Assembly: GCA_019448385.1 (NCBI GenBank)
Contig: JAGTXO010000007.1
Location: forward strand, 930,001-994,000
Length of the DNA: 64,000 bases
Reading direction: 5' to 3'
Source of the DNA: Diacronema lutheri
Lineage: Eukaryota > Haptophyta > Pavlovophyceae > Pavlovales > Pavlovaceae
Shown piece after piece: positions 9,173-19,300 of the stretch. Position 1 is the first letter of the stretch, and each line of letters begins with the position of its first letter. The position numbers and the translations under genes were made by a program. Under the pieces are notes generated by a model. That model was given only the letters and a program-made list of their open reading frames with translations, was not told where the DNA came from and made no database searches.

Positions 9173-10982
9173 GCAGTTGAGCGCCGCGGCGCACGCAGCC
9201 GAAGTGCCGCACAGTCCGCCACCGCACAGCCCGACGCAACGGCGCGCGACGCAATCGGACGCAGCGTCCGAGGGCGCGCCCGTCCCGCCTGCGCGCGCCA
9301 TGCTGCTTGTCGACCCGCCGGACCGCCCGCCGGACCGCGCGCCGGACCGCGCGCCGGACCGCGCGCCGGACCGCGCGCCGGACCGCGCGCCGAGCGCGCA
9401 GCCGCCGCGCTGCGCGCAGCCGCGCAGCTTTGGCGCGCGGTCCGGCGCGCGGTCCGGCGCGCGGTCCGGCGCGCGGTCCGGCGCGCGGTCCGGCTGCGGG
9501 GAGGCGAGCGGGCGCGCGTCGAGCGAGCGGCTCGCGCTCGGCGAGGCGTACGTGCCGGGCGCGTCCGAGGCGGATGTCGAGTCCCTCGTCTCGTCCGCGG
9601 ACGGCGGCGGCGACCATGGCGGCGGCGGCCATGGCACCGCCCACTCTGCGCGGGAACGCGATCCGACCGTTGTGCGCGTGGCCCACTTTGACCTGCTTGC
9701 AGCGGTCAAAGGGCGGGCGGCGCAGGCGGCGCGCACAGGTGCGCGCGTTGATGGCTGTGGCACGTCTCCCCCACCCCCCCCGCCCCCCCCCTCCCCTCCC
9801 CCCTCCCTTCCCTTCCCCCTCCCCACCCCCCTCCCCTCTCCCTGTTCCCCCCCCCCCCCCTCCCCTCCCCCCTCCCTTCCCTTCCCCCTCCCCACCCCCC
9901 TCCCCTCTCCCTGTTCCCCCCCCCCCCCCCCTCCCCTTCCCCCTCCCTTCCCTTCCCCTCCCCACCCCCCACACCTCTTTCCCCCTTCCCCCTGCTCCGC
10001 ATTGCGTGTCCTGCCGCTGCTGCGCGGCGCGCTCCGCCGCCCAACGGCCCGACGTAACCGTCACCCGATGCACCCGCGCGCGCCTCGGCGCAGGCGCGCC
10101 GTTCGACGTTCGCGCGGGCCGCGAGCCGCCGCCGCCGCCGCCGCCGCGGAAGCACGCCAGCCCGCACCTCGCGCTCCCCGCCACGCAGGCGCGAAACGGC
10201 GCGGATGCGCCCGCGCCGCACTCGCGCGCGTCGAGTGAGTCGTGGTGCAGCGGCCTCTCAGTGTGCAGTCAGGCGCCCGGACTCACTGACCTCGAGTCAC
10301 TCTCCGCGTGCGAGGAGATGCAGACGCACGCCGGCTCGTTCCCAGCGTCGCCAACCGCCGGGGCGTGGCGCCGCCCAAGGGCCTCGCGCAACGTCTACCG
10401 CCTCGACGGCTCGCCGCTCGCCGCTGCTACGGTACGCCAAACGCCACACACACCGCGCGCGCGCGCGCGCGCCGAGGCCCCGCGCGCGCGCGGCTCGCGG
10501 CCCGTGGGCGGGCGGGGCCGCCATGGAATGGCGCCATGCGCTCGCCGCCATCGTGTGCTGTGCGCGGCGCTAATGCGCGTTTTGAAACCCGGCGCCGCTG
10601 CACCTCCTACGCTCCTCGTCCGCAGCAGCCGGCCATGGCGCCGCGCTCTTCATCGCGCGACCCGGCGAGCGCGCTCTCCGGCGAGCCGAGCGAATGCGAC
10701 GCCGGATCGGACCTTGAGCGATGGGCGCCGGGCGACGAAGTCGCCTGGGCGGGCGAAGACGGGTACGCAGGCGGCGGCGCGTACGATGCGCGCGACCCGA
10801 TCTACGACAATGGCAGTGGCACAGGCCAGCACACTCTTCCCTTTGCGCCCGGCGCGCGCGAGCGCGCGCACACGGCCGCGCGGCGCGAGGAGTCCGAGCG
10901 GGCGATGCAGGCGAGATTGCGCGCGCGCAGGCTCGAGGCGGTTGAGCGGCAGCGTGGCGTGGGCAAACGTGCCTACCGCTGA
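5362..10982 (+). CDS. Kinesin with N-terminal motor and long low-complexity tail, 4 exons
   Basis: Exons are predicted at 5362-5850, 6009-9738, 10094-10431 and 10626-10982 (1,637 residues; all phases agree). The motor is N-terminal: P-loop GQTGAGKTYTM near residue 90, EIYNEQ at the end of exon 1, switch I NSESSRSH near 220 and switch II DLAGSE near 273. It ends with the ILTKLLADSLGG segment and a short neck coiled coil (LRMEVDELRREVQLL). It should move along microtubules using ATP. Intron 1 is GC-AG; the others are GT-AG. The tail is disordered, with poly-Gly, VPDQH repeats, DRAP repeats and GARS repeats, and ends in a charged helix rich in Arg and Glu. No family-specific tail domain was recognised, so the kinesin class is left open. 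ATG 5362 is the first Met that gives the conserved start of the motor. Confidence 0.93.
8478..8667 (+). repeat. 15-bp tandem array encoding (V/M)PDQH
   Basis: About twelve in-frame units of CAGCACGTGCCGGAC and its A variant (CAC-ATG) lie in the kinesin tail. The variants follow a V-V-M-like order at first, suggesting expansion of a higher-order unit. Each unit contains CACGTG or CACATG. Confidence 0.95.
9313..9493. repeat. Two 12-bp arrays that are reverse complements of each other
   Basis: A GCGCCGGACCGC array at about 9313-9390 (DRAP repeats) is followed about 45 bp later by a GCGCGGTCCGGC array at about 9434-9493 (GARS repeats). The second is the reverse complement of the first. Both are read in frame in kinesin exon 2. 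Confidence 0.9.
9770..9990 (+). repeat. Polypyrimidine minisatellite inside kinesin intron 2
   Basis: An almost pure C/T tract contains at least two units of about 66 bp, each with TCCCCTCTCCCTGTTCC. It lies in the predicted intron 9739-10093, upstream of the CAG acceptor at 10091-10093. Confidence 0.85.
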
Positions 10983-10986
10983 AACC

Positions 10987-11817
10987 TTAGCCCGCGCTCG
11001 GCGCGCCGTCCGCGCAGCCAAAGTCTAGATTGGTGAAAACGCCCTCCACCGTCTCGATCGTGTTGAGCGCGTCGAGCAGCGCGCTGACCGCCTCGAGCTC
11101 GGCCTCGTCCGCGACCGTCACGAGCTGCCGCGCGCGGTACGAAGTCTCGGTTGACGGCGGCGGCGCGCCGGTCGCGGCGGCGACCTCGACGGCCAGCCGA
11201 GCGGCGCGGTGCTCAGCGTCGTCGCCCACGCATGAGACGCGCGACGCGACGCGCGCGCGCCCGGCAGCGCTCGCAGCGTCGTCACGCACGTCGTCGGCGC
11301 CGTGCTCGATCGCGAGCAGCTCGAGCGCCTCGCGGTCCATGTCGGCGAGCGGCACGGTAAAAGCGCTCTCCTTCTCGAAGGCCCAGAGCGCGGCGGTCAG
11401 AGCCCCCACCTCGTGCTGATTGAAACAGCGGCGCACCTCATGCATGAGCGTCGCGCGGTTTAGCGCGAGCGCCCGCACGAGGATGAGGACGCCGCCAGGC
11501 GCGGCGGCCTCAACGAGAATGGGCTCGACGGCGTTGGTGGGATCGACCGCGCTGGCGAGCGCCCTGTCGATCACGCCCTTGGGCACCGAGTCCTTCTTGG
11601 CCACCTCGATCGCCATCGCCAGCCGCGGCTCGTCGCCCGAGCGGAGTGCCGAGCGGATGAGCATCGAGTGCCGCTGGACGAGGCGGCAGCGAGCCGCGTT
11701 GGCGGCCGCACGCAGTCGCACTTCGTTTGCCGCGTGCGCACGTGCAAAGCCGCGCGTGGGCGGCGCGACGAGCCGCGAGTGGTGCCCGAGGCGGAGGGAC
11801 GATGTGCGGGCCGCCAT
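10987..11817 (-). CDS. TACO1: YebC/TACO1-family mitochondrial translational activator
   Basis: The protein has 276 residues in a single exon. It starts with an Arg/Ala-rich presequence (MAARTSSLRLGHH) consistent with mitochondrial import. Family features follow in order: HSMLIRSALRSG, AIEVAKKDSVPKGVIDRAL, a domain with EAAAPGGVLILVRAL and NRATLMHEVRRCFNQHEVG, and ALWAFEKESAFTV. The C-terminal domain contains VADEAELEAVSALLDAL and VEGVFTNLD. Human TACO1 and bacterial YebC-like proteins help ribosomes translate difficult sequences; TACO1 supports COX1 synthesis. The stop codon is only 4 bp from the convergent kinesin stop, so the two transcripts must overlap at their 3' ends. The start is shared with a short divergent promoter region. 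Confidence 0.94.
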   Translation of the reverse strand: MAARTSSLRLGHHSRLVAPPTRGFARAHAANEVRLRAAANAARCRLVQRHSMLIRSALRSGDEPRLAMAIEVAKKDSVPKGVIDRALASAVDPTNAVEPILVEAAAPGGVLILVRALALNRATLMHEVRRCFNQHEVGALTAALWAFEKESAFTVPLADMDREALELLAIEHGADDVRDDAASAAGRARVASRVSCVGDDAEHRAARLAVEVAAATGAPPPSTETSYRARQLVTVADEAELEAVSALLDALNTIETVEGVFTNLDFGCADGAPSAG

Positions 11818-11941
11818 GACGTCCTAGTAGTGATGCAACATTGTATGAATAGTTGTGTTCTTTTGTCACTCATGTTGCATCACTGCGAGGACGGTAGGAC
11901 CCCAACGGTGAGCAGGAAAAGAATTTAAAGAAAGACCCACG
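11818..11941. promoter_or_regulatory. Divergent intergenic region with a 13-bp inverted repeat
   Basis: Only 124 bp separate the TACO1 start from the start of the plus-strand secreted protein, so this must act as a two-way promoter. It is much more AT-rich than its surroundings. AGTGATGCAACAT at 11829-11841 is matched perfectly by its reverse complement at 11872-11884. The two half-sites are about 30 bp apart and could bind one factor in both directions, or form a stem. This is inference from position and symmetry. Confidence 0.55.
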
Positions 11942-13108
11942 ATGAAAAGAAGGAACTGCGGGGCTGCGCGATTGTCACGTTGCGCGCTCCTGGCAATTGT
12001 CATGTGGAGCACAAGCAGCCGTGCTCAACGACCTCTCGAGCCTCTTCCGGATACCTTCGGCCGACTCGTGCGTGCAAACCACTTCCCCATGGCTGACGCC
12101 CTGCAAAACGCGCACTCGCCGCTCGGGGTTCTCCAAAAGCCCGCGGCGCCTGTCCGCGCGATTGCGGTATGCGTCGCTGGCGCTGTGCGCACCTTCGCCG
12201 CGCCGCGCGTGCGCGCCACCCTTCGCCTGTTCTTGGACGCACAACGCGCGCCCACTCGCCTCTTCCTTCACCTGGTGAGGGGCGAGTCGTGCGGCGGCTT
12301 CTTGGCGCGACATGTGAGGGGCCACTGCGCCGATCTGAAAGCAATGCACGAGTGGGCAAAGCAGCTATCTCCAGAGGCGGTCGCCGCAGACTTTCCAACG
12401 GCGCACATCTCGTGGCACAACGAATCGTCGTGCAGCACCCGCCCCTTTGCTCGGCGGGGTGCATGTTGCTCGCAAAGCAGCAGCATGGAGGGGCCCTTCT
12501 TGCAGTCCCTTTGGACGAGGCTGTGCATCGAGCAGGCTGCACAGGTGGAGGCGCGCTCCGAGGGCACCATTCGCTTCGTCGCGTTTGTGCGCACGCGCCC
12601 AGACGTGGTTCTGCTCCGGCCACGTCGGCTGGATGTCCTCGCACTTCTTGGGCCGAGCGAGCTGGACGGGCGCCCCATGTTCGCCTGCAAAGTGTTCCCT
12701 GACCGATTGCTGCAGCCTGGCGACTGGTTCATGCTGGTCGGCCGCCGCTGGGTCACGCGCGCTTCCAACGCGATGACCTTGGTTTTCGAGGCGCTCTGCG
12801 CGGCCGCTGGCAGCTCCGTGCGAAGGCGCTACTACACGCACCACGCGACATGGTCCGCCCCGGAGATCACGTGGGCGCGGGGTGCACGCAACGCCACCAA
12901 TTTCACCGTGCGGCAGCTTCCGGTCGCAGTCTCTCGGTACAGGGTGGCGAACGACCGCATCGAGATGCTCTGCTCAGGGCGGCTCGGCGGCGCGTATTTG
13001 GCCGAGTGCCTCGCCGCATCCGCGGCCACCCCGTCGGTGCGTCTCAAGAACGCGAACCCAGCGGCGAATGCCAGTGGTTGCGCGAACGCAAACTGCAAAT
13101 GTGTGTAG
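11942..13108 (+). CDS. Secreted or Golgi-anchored glycosyltransferase-like protein
   Basis: The protein has 388 residues in a single exon. An N-terminal hydrophobic segment (about residues 12-26, CALLAIVMWSTSSRA) after a basic start gives a signal peptide or membrane anchor. The core has AIAVCVAGAVRTF, LFLDAQRAPTRLFLHLV and FVAFVRTRPDVVLL. These resemble a class of uncharacterised algal glycosyltransferase-like proteins, in which a short Asp-containing motif follows RTRPD. Many cysteines suggest an oxidising lumen. The C-terminal AANASGCANANCKCV is Cys/Asn-rich. I cannot name a donor or acceptor. The TAG stop lies inside the left target-site repeat of a small retroposon, so the insertion lies directly behind this gene. 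Confidence 0.65.
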   Translation: MKRRNCGAARLSRCALLAIVMWSTSSRAQRPLEPLPDTFGRLVRANHFPMADALQNAHSPLGVLQKPAAPVRAIAVCVAGAVRTFAAPRVRATLRLFLDAQRAPTRLFLHLVRGESCGGFLARHVRGHCADLKAMHEWAKQLSPEAVAADFPTAHISWHNESSCSTRPFARRGACCSQSSSMEGPFLQSLWTRLCIEQAAQVEARSEGTIRFVAFVRTRPDVVLLRPRRLDVLALLGPSELDGRPMFACKVFPDRLLQPGDWFMLVGRRWVTRASNAMTLVFEALCAAAGSSVRRRYYTHHATWSAPEITWARGARNATNFTVRQLPVAVSRYRVANDRIEMLCSGRLGGAYLAECLAASAATPSVRLKNANPAANASGCANANCKCV

Positions 13109-13116
13109 ACAGACGT

Positions 13117-13189
13117 CGCTCGCTCCGTTTGTCCAGCCTCGGCCCCGTGCGCGCCCCTCCTGCTGACCCGCCTGTAAGCGTCGTTAGTA
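13117..13189 (+). mobile_element. Short retroposon copy (73 bp) of a related subfamily
   Basis: The 15-bp direct repeat TGTGTAGACAGACGT occurs at 13102-13116 and 13190-13204 and brackets a 73-bp insert. The insert ends GTAAGCGTCGTTAGTA, matching the tail of the copies at 5018 and 58824. The preceding 50 bp differ except for short words such as GCTGACCC, so this is a different 5' body or a diverged subfamily. The right repeat is 28 bp before the ATG of the MYND gene. Confidence 0.78.
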
Positions 13190-13231
13190 TGTGTAGACAG
13201 ACGTGCCTCACACACACAGACCCCGCGCAGT

Positions 13232-16030
13232 ATGGAGCACTGCCGCATCGTCGACCCGTCGCGATTTCCTGAGGTGCTCCCGCGCGCGCTGCGCGGCGCG
13301 AACGACGCCACCATCGGCGCGCATCGAGATGCTCTCGCTGTGCTCAGCCACGACGGCGTTCGACCCTTCCGTGGGCGCGTCGCGATCGCGCGGCTGCACG
13401 GCCGTCCCGAGCTGAACGGGCAGCGCGCGCTCGTGATCGCGTGGAGGGCGCCGCGGTACGAGGTCGCGCTCGACTCGGGGCAAGGGCACGTGCTGCTCAA
13501 GCCGGAGAACCTCGAGCGGCTGCTCGACGCCGACGACATCGTGCTCGGCGACGACTCGTCGGTGCGCGCGGCGCTGAATTCGCAGGCGCTGCTGTGGCGC
13601 GCGCACACGTTCGGCCTCGCGTGCGCGCTGCGCGACCGCGGCGACGAGCCCTCGCGTGCGGAGGCGCGCGAGCGGCTGCAGCAGCTCCTCGACGATTCGC
13701 CGGCCGACGCCGACGATGTGCGCGCGCTCGCGCTCCTCGCCGACGTCGAGCGCGGCGACTGGGAGGGCGCGATGCGGCTGCTCGAGCAGTACGGCGCGAC
13801 GGGCTCGTGGGGCGCCGACCTCGCGAGCCACCTCACGCCGACATGGGCGTGGACGACGGCGCTTGTCAAGGTTGAGCTGCACGGCAAGTCGAGCCGCGCG
13901 CGCGCCGCGTGCGAGGCGGCAATCGGTGTGTGCCCGTTCGCCTTCTCGTTACTCACGGGCGCTGAGCACCATTTTTACGACCAGGTCGAGACGGCGCGCT
14001 TCAAGCACTCCATGTTGGCGGTGGGTTACCTCGCGTCTGGCAGCAATTTCGAGCGCGACCTTGTGGAGATGAACCCGACGCTTCTGCGCAGCGTCTCGCG
14101 CGTGGTGCTCGGTCGCGACGGCGTGGCGTTTTATGACGAAACCGCGGCCCTCGCGTACTCGTACCTCTTCGGCGCGTGCTGGAGCGACGCTGCGCGCGCT
14201 CTGCTGCTCGAGCTCGGCGCCAAGGCGTTCGACGCGCACAAAGAGTGGCTGATGCGCTCGCTGGGGGCCGACGCCGCTGACATGGACGCGCATGCACGCG
14301 CGCCGCCCACTCAGCCGACGGCCGCCGCCGCGCCGCCGCTGCTTGCGCCGACGGACGCGCTCGAGCGATGCCGGCACTGCGCGCGCGTGCGCACCGCCGC
14401 CCGCCCGCTCAAGGTCTGCGCGCGATGCCACGCAGCCGCCTTTTGCGACGAGCGCTGCCAGCGCGCGTGCCACAGGGCGCACAAGCCGGTCTGTCTCGCC
14501 AAGGCCGCGGAGCGCGCGGAGATGGGCGCTGAGCCAGGCGCCGCGCCGCCTCCGCAACGGCAGCGCGTGTCGCTCGAGCGGAGCGGCACGTGGGACGTGC
14601 CATTCTCCGCCTCTGTCGAGTTCACGCACCTGGCGAATGCCGTGCCGGCGCCAAGCCGAGCGGAGGACGACCCCTTTCACCATCGGCCGCGCGAGTCCAT
14701 GTGCGAATGGTATGGCCTTCCGGACATGTCCGGCGCACGGATGGCGCGCTGGTCGCTCCCAGAGTTGGCGGCCATGCTCAACGAGCGCGCCGCCGGCAGC
14801 GTCGCGTGCGTCGCGTCGCGAAGCGCGCACTACGTCGCCGCCATGCTGAGGGAGATCAACAGCCGTTTCAAAGCGGCAGACGGCTCCGTCGACTTGACCG
14901 TGCAGAAGGGCCGCGCGCTGCACGAGGCGCTCGCCCGAGCGGCTCTTGGCGCAATGGGCGCGCACGTCGCCAGCGAGGTGGTGCAGAAAGCCGGCTTTGG
15001 CACGTTGATCGTGCTCGCTAGCTTTGAGGTCGTCCTGCAGGCCGACGACATCGTCGTCGGCGCGCTGCGTGCCGGCGTGCGTGCGATCGCCGCGCAACCA
15101 TTTTCGACGGTGGTGTGCGCGGGCGTGTCGTCCGTCGTGATCCAGCTGCAGCGCGCGCACATCGAGCTCGGCTGGGACCGCTTCCCGCGCGCGGCGGTCG
15201 CGGCGAGCCTCATGCCGGCGCTTGCGTGCGCGTTGCGCATGCATCGCGAGAAGCTTGCGGAGAACGTGTGCGCCGTGCAAAACGTGTGCACCGCCATCGA
15301 GCTCCTCGTATTCGATCATCATGGCGGGAGCTTGAACGACGAGCAGGTGCGTTGCGCATGGGAGTGTGGCGTGGCGGTCGAGCTCGCGCACGCGCTCGCC
15401 AACGGGGTGCATGTTGGGAGCCGGATTTTCCTCATGACGACCCTCATGTCGCTCAGCCACATGGTCGCCGGCAGCACGCCGGCCGCCTTCGCCGCAGCGC
15501 ACGATGCGGTACTCGCAGGAGCGCTGCCGCCGATCGTCGCGTTGCTCGAGCAGCGCGCGCTCGCCGGAGGGCGCGTGCGCGACGAAGAGCTTGCCTTTGA
15601 CGTCTGCAACGTGCTGGGCAACATCACGGCGGCGGGCATGGATCCGGACACGCCACAGCGCGCGCTTGCACGCAAGCGCGCCGCGATCGACGCCGGCGCG
15701 CTGCCGCCGCTCGCGCGCCTGCTGCGCAACGGCGCCGTGTCGGCCAAATTGTGCAACATGGCGCTCGTCGCCGTGAAGAACATTGTCGGCGTGCTCTTGT
15801 GCCCGGTTGACACCGTGTACGTCGACATGGGTGCCTCCTCTCGCGCGCAGGCGGCACGCGACGCCGACCTGCCGAGAGCGCTGCGCGCTTACATGGCCAG
15901 AGAGAGCTCGCTGCGCGCTGCTCCCTTTTTCCACCCCGGTCTTGTGGAGCGGGTGTTGAGCGCGATCACGCACCAGGGCGCCGTGCAAGGCTCGGCCGGC
16001 GGCGTGATTGAGGTGGGACGCGGTCTGTGA
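13232..16030 (+). CDS. MYND zinc-finger protein with armadillo-like C-terminal half
   Basis: The protein has 932 residues in one exon. Residues about 378-420 form a MYND finger: CRHCARV, VCARCHAAAFCDERCQ and HRAHKPVC supply the C-C-C-C-C-C-H-C ligands. MYND fingers usually bind proline-rich peptides. Before the finger is a helical, TPR-like region (RALALLADVERGDWEGAMRLLEQYG) and an SH3-like start (ALVIAWRAPRYEVALDSGQG, then LLKPENLERL), a pattern seen in many algal MYND proteins. After the finger come about 450 residues of helical repeats (ILLVASFEVVLQ-like pairs, LPPIVALLEQRA, NVLGNITAAG) that resemble armadillo/HEAT units. No SET domain is visible, so it is not a SMYD methyltransferase. The function is unknown. 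Confidence 0.8.
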   Translation: MEHCRIVDPSRFPEVLPRALRGANDATIGAHRDALAVLSHDGVRPFRGRVAIARLHGRPELNGQRALVIAWRAPRYEVALDSGQGHVLLKPENLERLLDADDIVLGDDSSVRAALNSQALLWRAHTFGLACALRDRGDEPSRAEARERLQQLLDDSPADADDVRALALLADVERGDWEGAMRLLEQYGATGSWGADLASHLTPTWAWTTALVKVELHGKSSRARAACEAAIGVCPFAFSLLTGAEHHFYDQVETARFKHSMLAVGYLASGSNFERDLVEMNPTLLRSVSRVVLGRDGVAFYDETAALAYSYLFGACWSDAARALLLELGAKAFDAHKEWLMRSLGADAADMDAHARAPPTQPTAAAAPPLLAPTDALERCRHCARVRTAARPLKVCARCHAAAFCDERCQRACHRAHKPVCLAKAAERAEMGAEPGAAPPPQRQRVSLERSGTWDVPFSASVEFTHLANAVPAPSRAEDDPFHHRPRESMCEWYGLPDMSGARMARWSLPELAAMLNERAAGSVACVASRSAHYVAAMLREINSRFKAADGSVDLTVQKGRALHEALARAALGAMGAHVASEVVQKAGFGTLIVLASFEVVLQADDIVVGALRAGVRAIAAQPFSTVVCAGVSSVVIQLQRAHIELGWDRFPRAAVAASLMPALACALRMHREKLAENVCAVQNVCTAIELLVFDHHGGSLNDEQVRCAWECGVAVELAHALANGVHVGSRIFLMTTLMSLSHMVAGSTPAAFAAAHDAVLAGALPPIVALLEQRALAGGRVRDEELAFDVCNVLGNITAAGMDPDTPQRALARKRAAIDAGALPPLARLLRNGAVSAKLCNMALVAVKNIVGVLLCPVDTVYVDMGASSRAQAARDADLPRALRAYMARESSLRAAPFFHPGLVERVLSAITHQGAVQGSAGGVIEVGRGL

Positions 16031-16321
16031 TGACGCTGGTTGGGGATCCTGTGCGTGTGACATGTCGTCGAACGGGAGCAAACGAAACGGACTGGCGCAC
16101 CACAGCGAACGCCTCAAAGGCGCGCGCGCCGACGGTGCCGCCATCGGCATCGTTTGCTCCCCCTCGCCGTCGTCATCTGCACAGCTGGCCCTCGAGCGCG
16201 CCCAAAATGGGCCCTCCTGGCCGCGAGGAGCAACACCGGGGAGGTCCCGGCATCAAGGCAGCCATGGATTCTTCCCGCTGCCTCTCTTCGACCAAGCCCC
16301 GTCCACCTGGCGGCTTGAGAG

Positions 16322-19300
16322 ATGGAGAGCGCCGGCGCGGGCGGCCTTCCGCCCCTGGTCGTGCACCAGGCGGAGACAGGGCTGACGTACCTGCTCACGC
16401 CGGAGTCGTCCACTAGGTCCGCCATTCGCTGCGCGCGCGCCTTCTCGCGCTCGCGCGCTCGCCGCTCACGTGCTTGGCCCCGCACGCCGCACGTGCACGC
16501 CCCCGCCCTTTGCCGCACGCCGCGCCACGTGTGTGTGCAGCGTGGAGGCAGTCAAGTACGCGCTTGCGCCGGCGTCGGGCGTGGCGCTCGAGCACCAGAT
16601 CCTCCTCTACGACGGCGAGAAGCTCGACGACAGCCGCCCCCTCGCCGATTACGGCTTGCCACACGTGCGCGCGGCCGCGCGCGCGCGCGAAGCGCTTTCC
16701 TTCGCCGGCGCGCGCGCGTGCGCGTCCACTTGGCGCAGCGTCGGGCCACCGCCCTTTCTTGGTTGTCACCGCGCGCAGCCAGCCGCGCGGTCCCGCCCGC
16801 GCCGCGTCTGCTCGCGCATAGCCGCCGGCGCGCGCACGCGCTCACGCGGCCGTTACCCGCCGTTACCCGCTTCCGCGCGCGCGCGCGCGCGCTCGCGCGT
16901 CTCGACGCCGACGCGCAGGAGGGCAACGCCATCTTCATGTTCAACCGCGCGATGCTCGCGCGCGACGCGCAGCCGCCGTCGGCCGTCCAGCCGAACCCTG
17001 CCGAGCTGCGCCTGGAGGCGGCGCCCGAGCTGCCGGCTGCGCAGCTGCGCAAGGGCGCGTCGCCGCTCGTGTCGGCGCTGCTTGACTATCGCACGCAGTT
17101 CCACGCGCACCTGTGCGCCGCGCGCGCGCACCGCGACTTTGGCGAGGCGCGGCTCGCGGACGTCGCCCGCCACCTGTCGCTCGCGCGCGTGCAGCACGCG
17201 GCGCTGCGCGCGGCGCTCGCGAACCTGCGCGCGTTCGCGTCGCAGCTCGCCGAGCGGTACGCGCGCTTCAAGGAGCGCTTCCACGAGGAGCTACAGCACA
17301 AGCAGAGCCTCGTCGACTCGTTCGAGGCGGACATCGGCCGGCTGCGCGCGATCCGGCTCCATCCGGTCCTGTCACTGATCGAAGGGTTTGGCACCGGCTG
17401 TGGCGGCTCGACCAGCTGCAGGGGCCACGATGGCGGCTCGGCCGACGCGGCCGACGCGGCCGGCGCGTCGGCGCCACCCGAGACGCTGCTCGATTGCTGC
17501 GGCGAGGGGCGGCTGCGCACGTGGCTGCACGAGTGCGAGCAGCACGCGGACACGCTCGTCTCGCGCGCCGCCGAGCTCGCGACCACGCACGGTGAGCTGC
17601 GCCACGCGGTGGACCTGCAGGAGAAGGCCGCGGCGCTTCCGCTCGGCGCGCTTGGCGCGGGCGGTGGCGAGCAGGCGGCGGGCGCGCGCGACGGCGGCGA
17701 CGATGGCGTTGAGGCCGACCTGCGCTGGCGGCTCATGCGCGCCCGGTTGGACGACGCGACCAACATCGTGCGCGCGCTCGAGGCCGACTACGCCCGCGTT
17801 TCCACGCTCGTCGACGAGCAGCTCGACCAGCATGGCGCTGACCAGCATGGCGGCGCTGAGTGTGGCGGCAGCGGCAGCGCGCTCGCGGGCGGCGAAGGCG
17901 AGGGCAGCCGCTCGAGCGTCCGCGGCGGCGCGTGCGTCGCTGCCTGCGGAGGTGGCGGCGGCGGTGGTGGCGGCGGCGCGCCGTCAACCTCCGAGCGCGC
18001 GGCCGAGCGCGCGGCCGAGCGGGCGAACGCCGTCGAGGCGGCGTCGGAGCTCTCGTTGCTACGGCGCAACTCGGTGAGCGGCTCGGGCTCCAACGTGCGC
18101 CTCTCGCACGAGTGCGCGGCGCTCGAGGACCTGCGCGTCGCGCACACGGACGTCGCCCTGCCCGCGCTCGGCACGGCGGACGACGACATGTTCGCCGCGC
18201 AGCGCGCCGTCTGCGCCGATAGGACCGCGCTCACGCGCGAGCTGCACACGCGATTGCGCGCGGTCTCGTCGCTGCAGGCGGCGATCGCCGACCTGCGCGC
18301 GCGCCTCGGCGTGTATTCAACGCTCCTCGCGCGCGTGCAGAACTATTGCGTGCACCTCGAGTTTTTACACCGACTGCCCTTCACTTACGCCGCATGCCTC
18401 GCGCAGATCAGCTGCAGGCGCGCGTACGCCGCGGCCTTCGAGGCGCGCGCGCACGCGGCGGTCGAGGCGCTCGCGCAGATGCGCGACGACGAGTTCGGCG
18501 CGCGCATGGCCTTCATGGCCGAGTACGGGCGGATGCTGCCGCGCGGGTTGCCCGTCCTCGCGCGCCTTCTCCAGTCGCCGCCGCCGCACTGTGAGGTGCG
18601 TATGCCCGCGCCCGAGCTGCCCGCGCACTTGCCGGCGGTGACCGAGGCTGACATCGCCGACGTGCTCGCCGCCGCCGACGGCACCGGCGACGTCGCCGGC
18701 GCCGTCGGCGCGCGCGGCGCGTCCGCCGTGCGGCTGGCGTTCGCCAACGCGGCGGGCGCGGGCGACGGCGCAACCGGCGCGGCGGGCGCGCCCGCGAGCG
18801 CCGCCGCCGCGCACGGCGGGCTCGACGCGCGCGTGCGCATCCTGGAGACGGAGAACGCAAAGTTGCGCGCCGAGCTCGCGTACCGCGCCGTGCGCGCGCT
18901 CTCCGTGGCGGCGGAGCGCGGCGGCGGCGGCGCGGGCAGCGCGAGCGGCGCGCCGCGCGCCGCGCGCCGCGGCGCCGGCGCGGCGGCGGCTCGCGCGGGC
19001 GGCGCGGTCGCGAGTGGCGTGCCAGCTGCGGACGGCGGGCTCCTGCCTGACGCCCCGGCCGGCGCCGTCAGCGGCGCGATCGGCGAGGACGCGCTCGTGC
19101 CGCTCGACGCGTTGCACGCGCCCGCGAGCCGGCGGCCGCCGCCATTGCTATTCGCGCGCGCGCAGTCGAGTCCGGGCGCTGCGACGGACACGGAGGCCGC
19201 GGCGGGCGGCTCGGCGCAGATGCTCGCCGCCGCCGAGGCCGCCGCAGAGTCGGCGCGCGCGCTCGAGCTCGCGAAGGCCTACGCGCGCTCGCTCGAGGCG

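Noticed and set aside
7602-9895. Long minus-strand frames with (VLVRH)n and Pro-rich repeats
   Set aside because: They are mirror images of the kinesin tail repeats. The plus-strand frame is continuous with the conserved motor.
13949-16150. 733-residue minus-strand open frame
   Set aside because: It is fully antisense to the MYND gene, is Arg/His/Ala-rich and has no domain. Long antisense frames are expected at this GC content.
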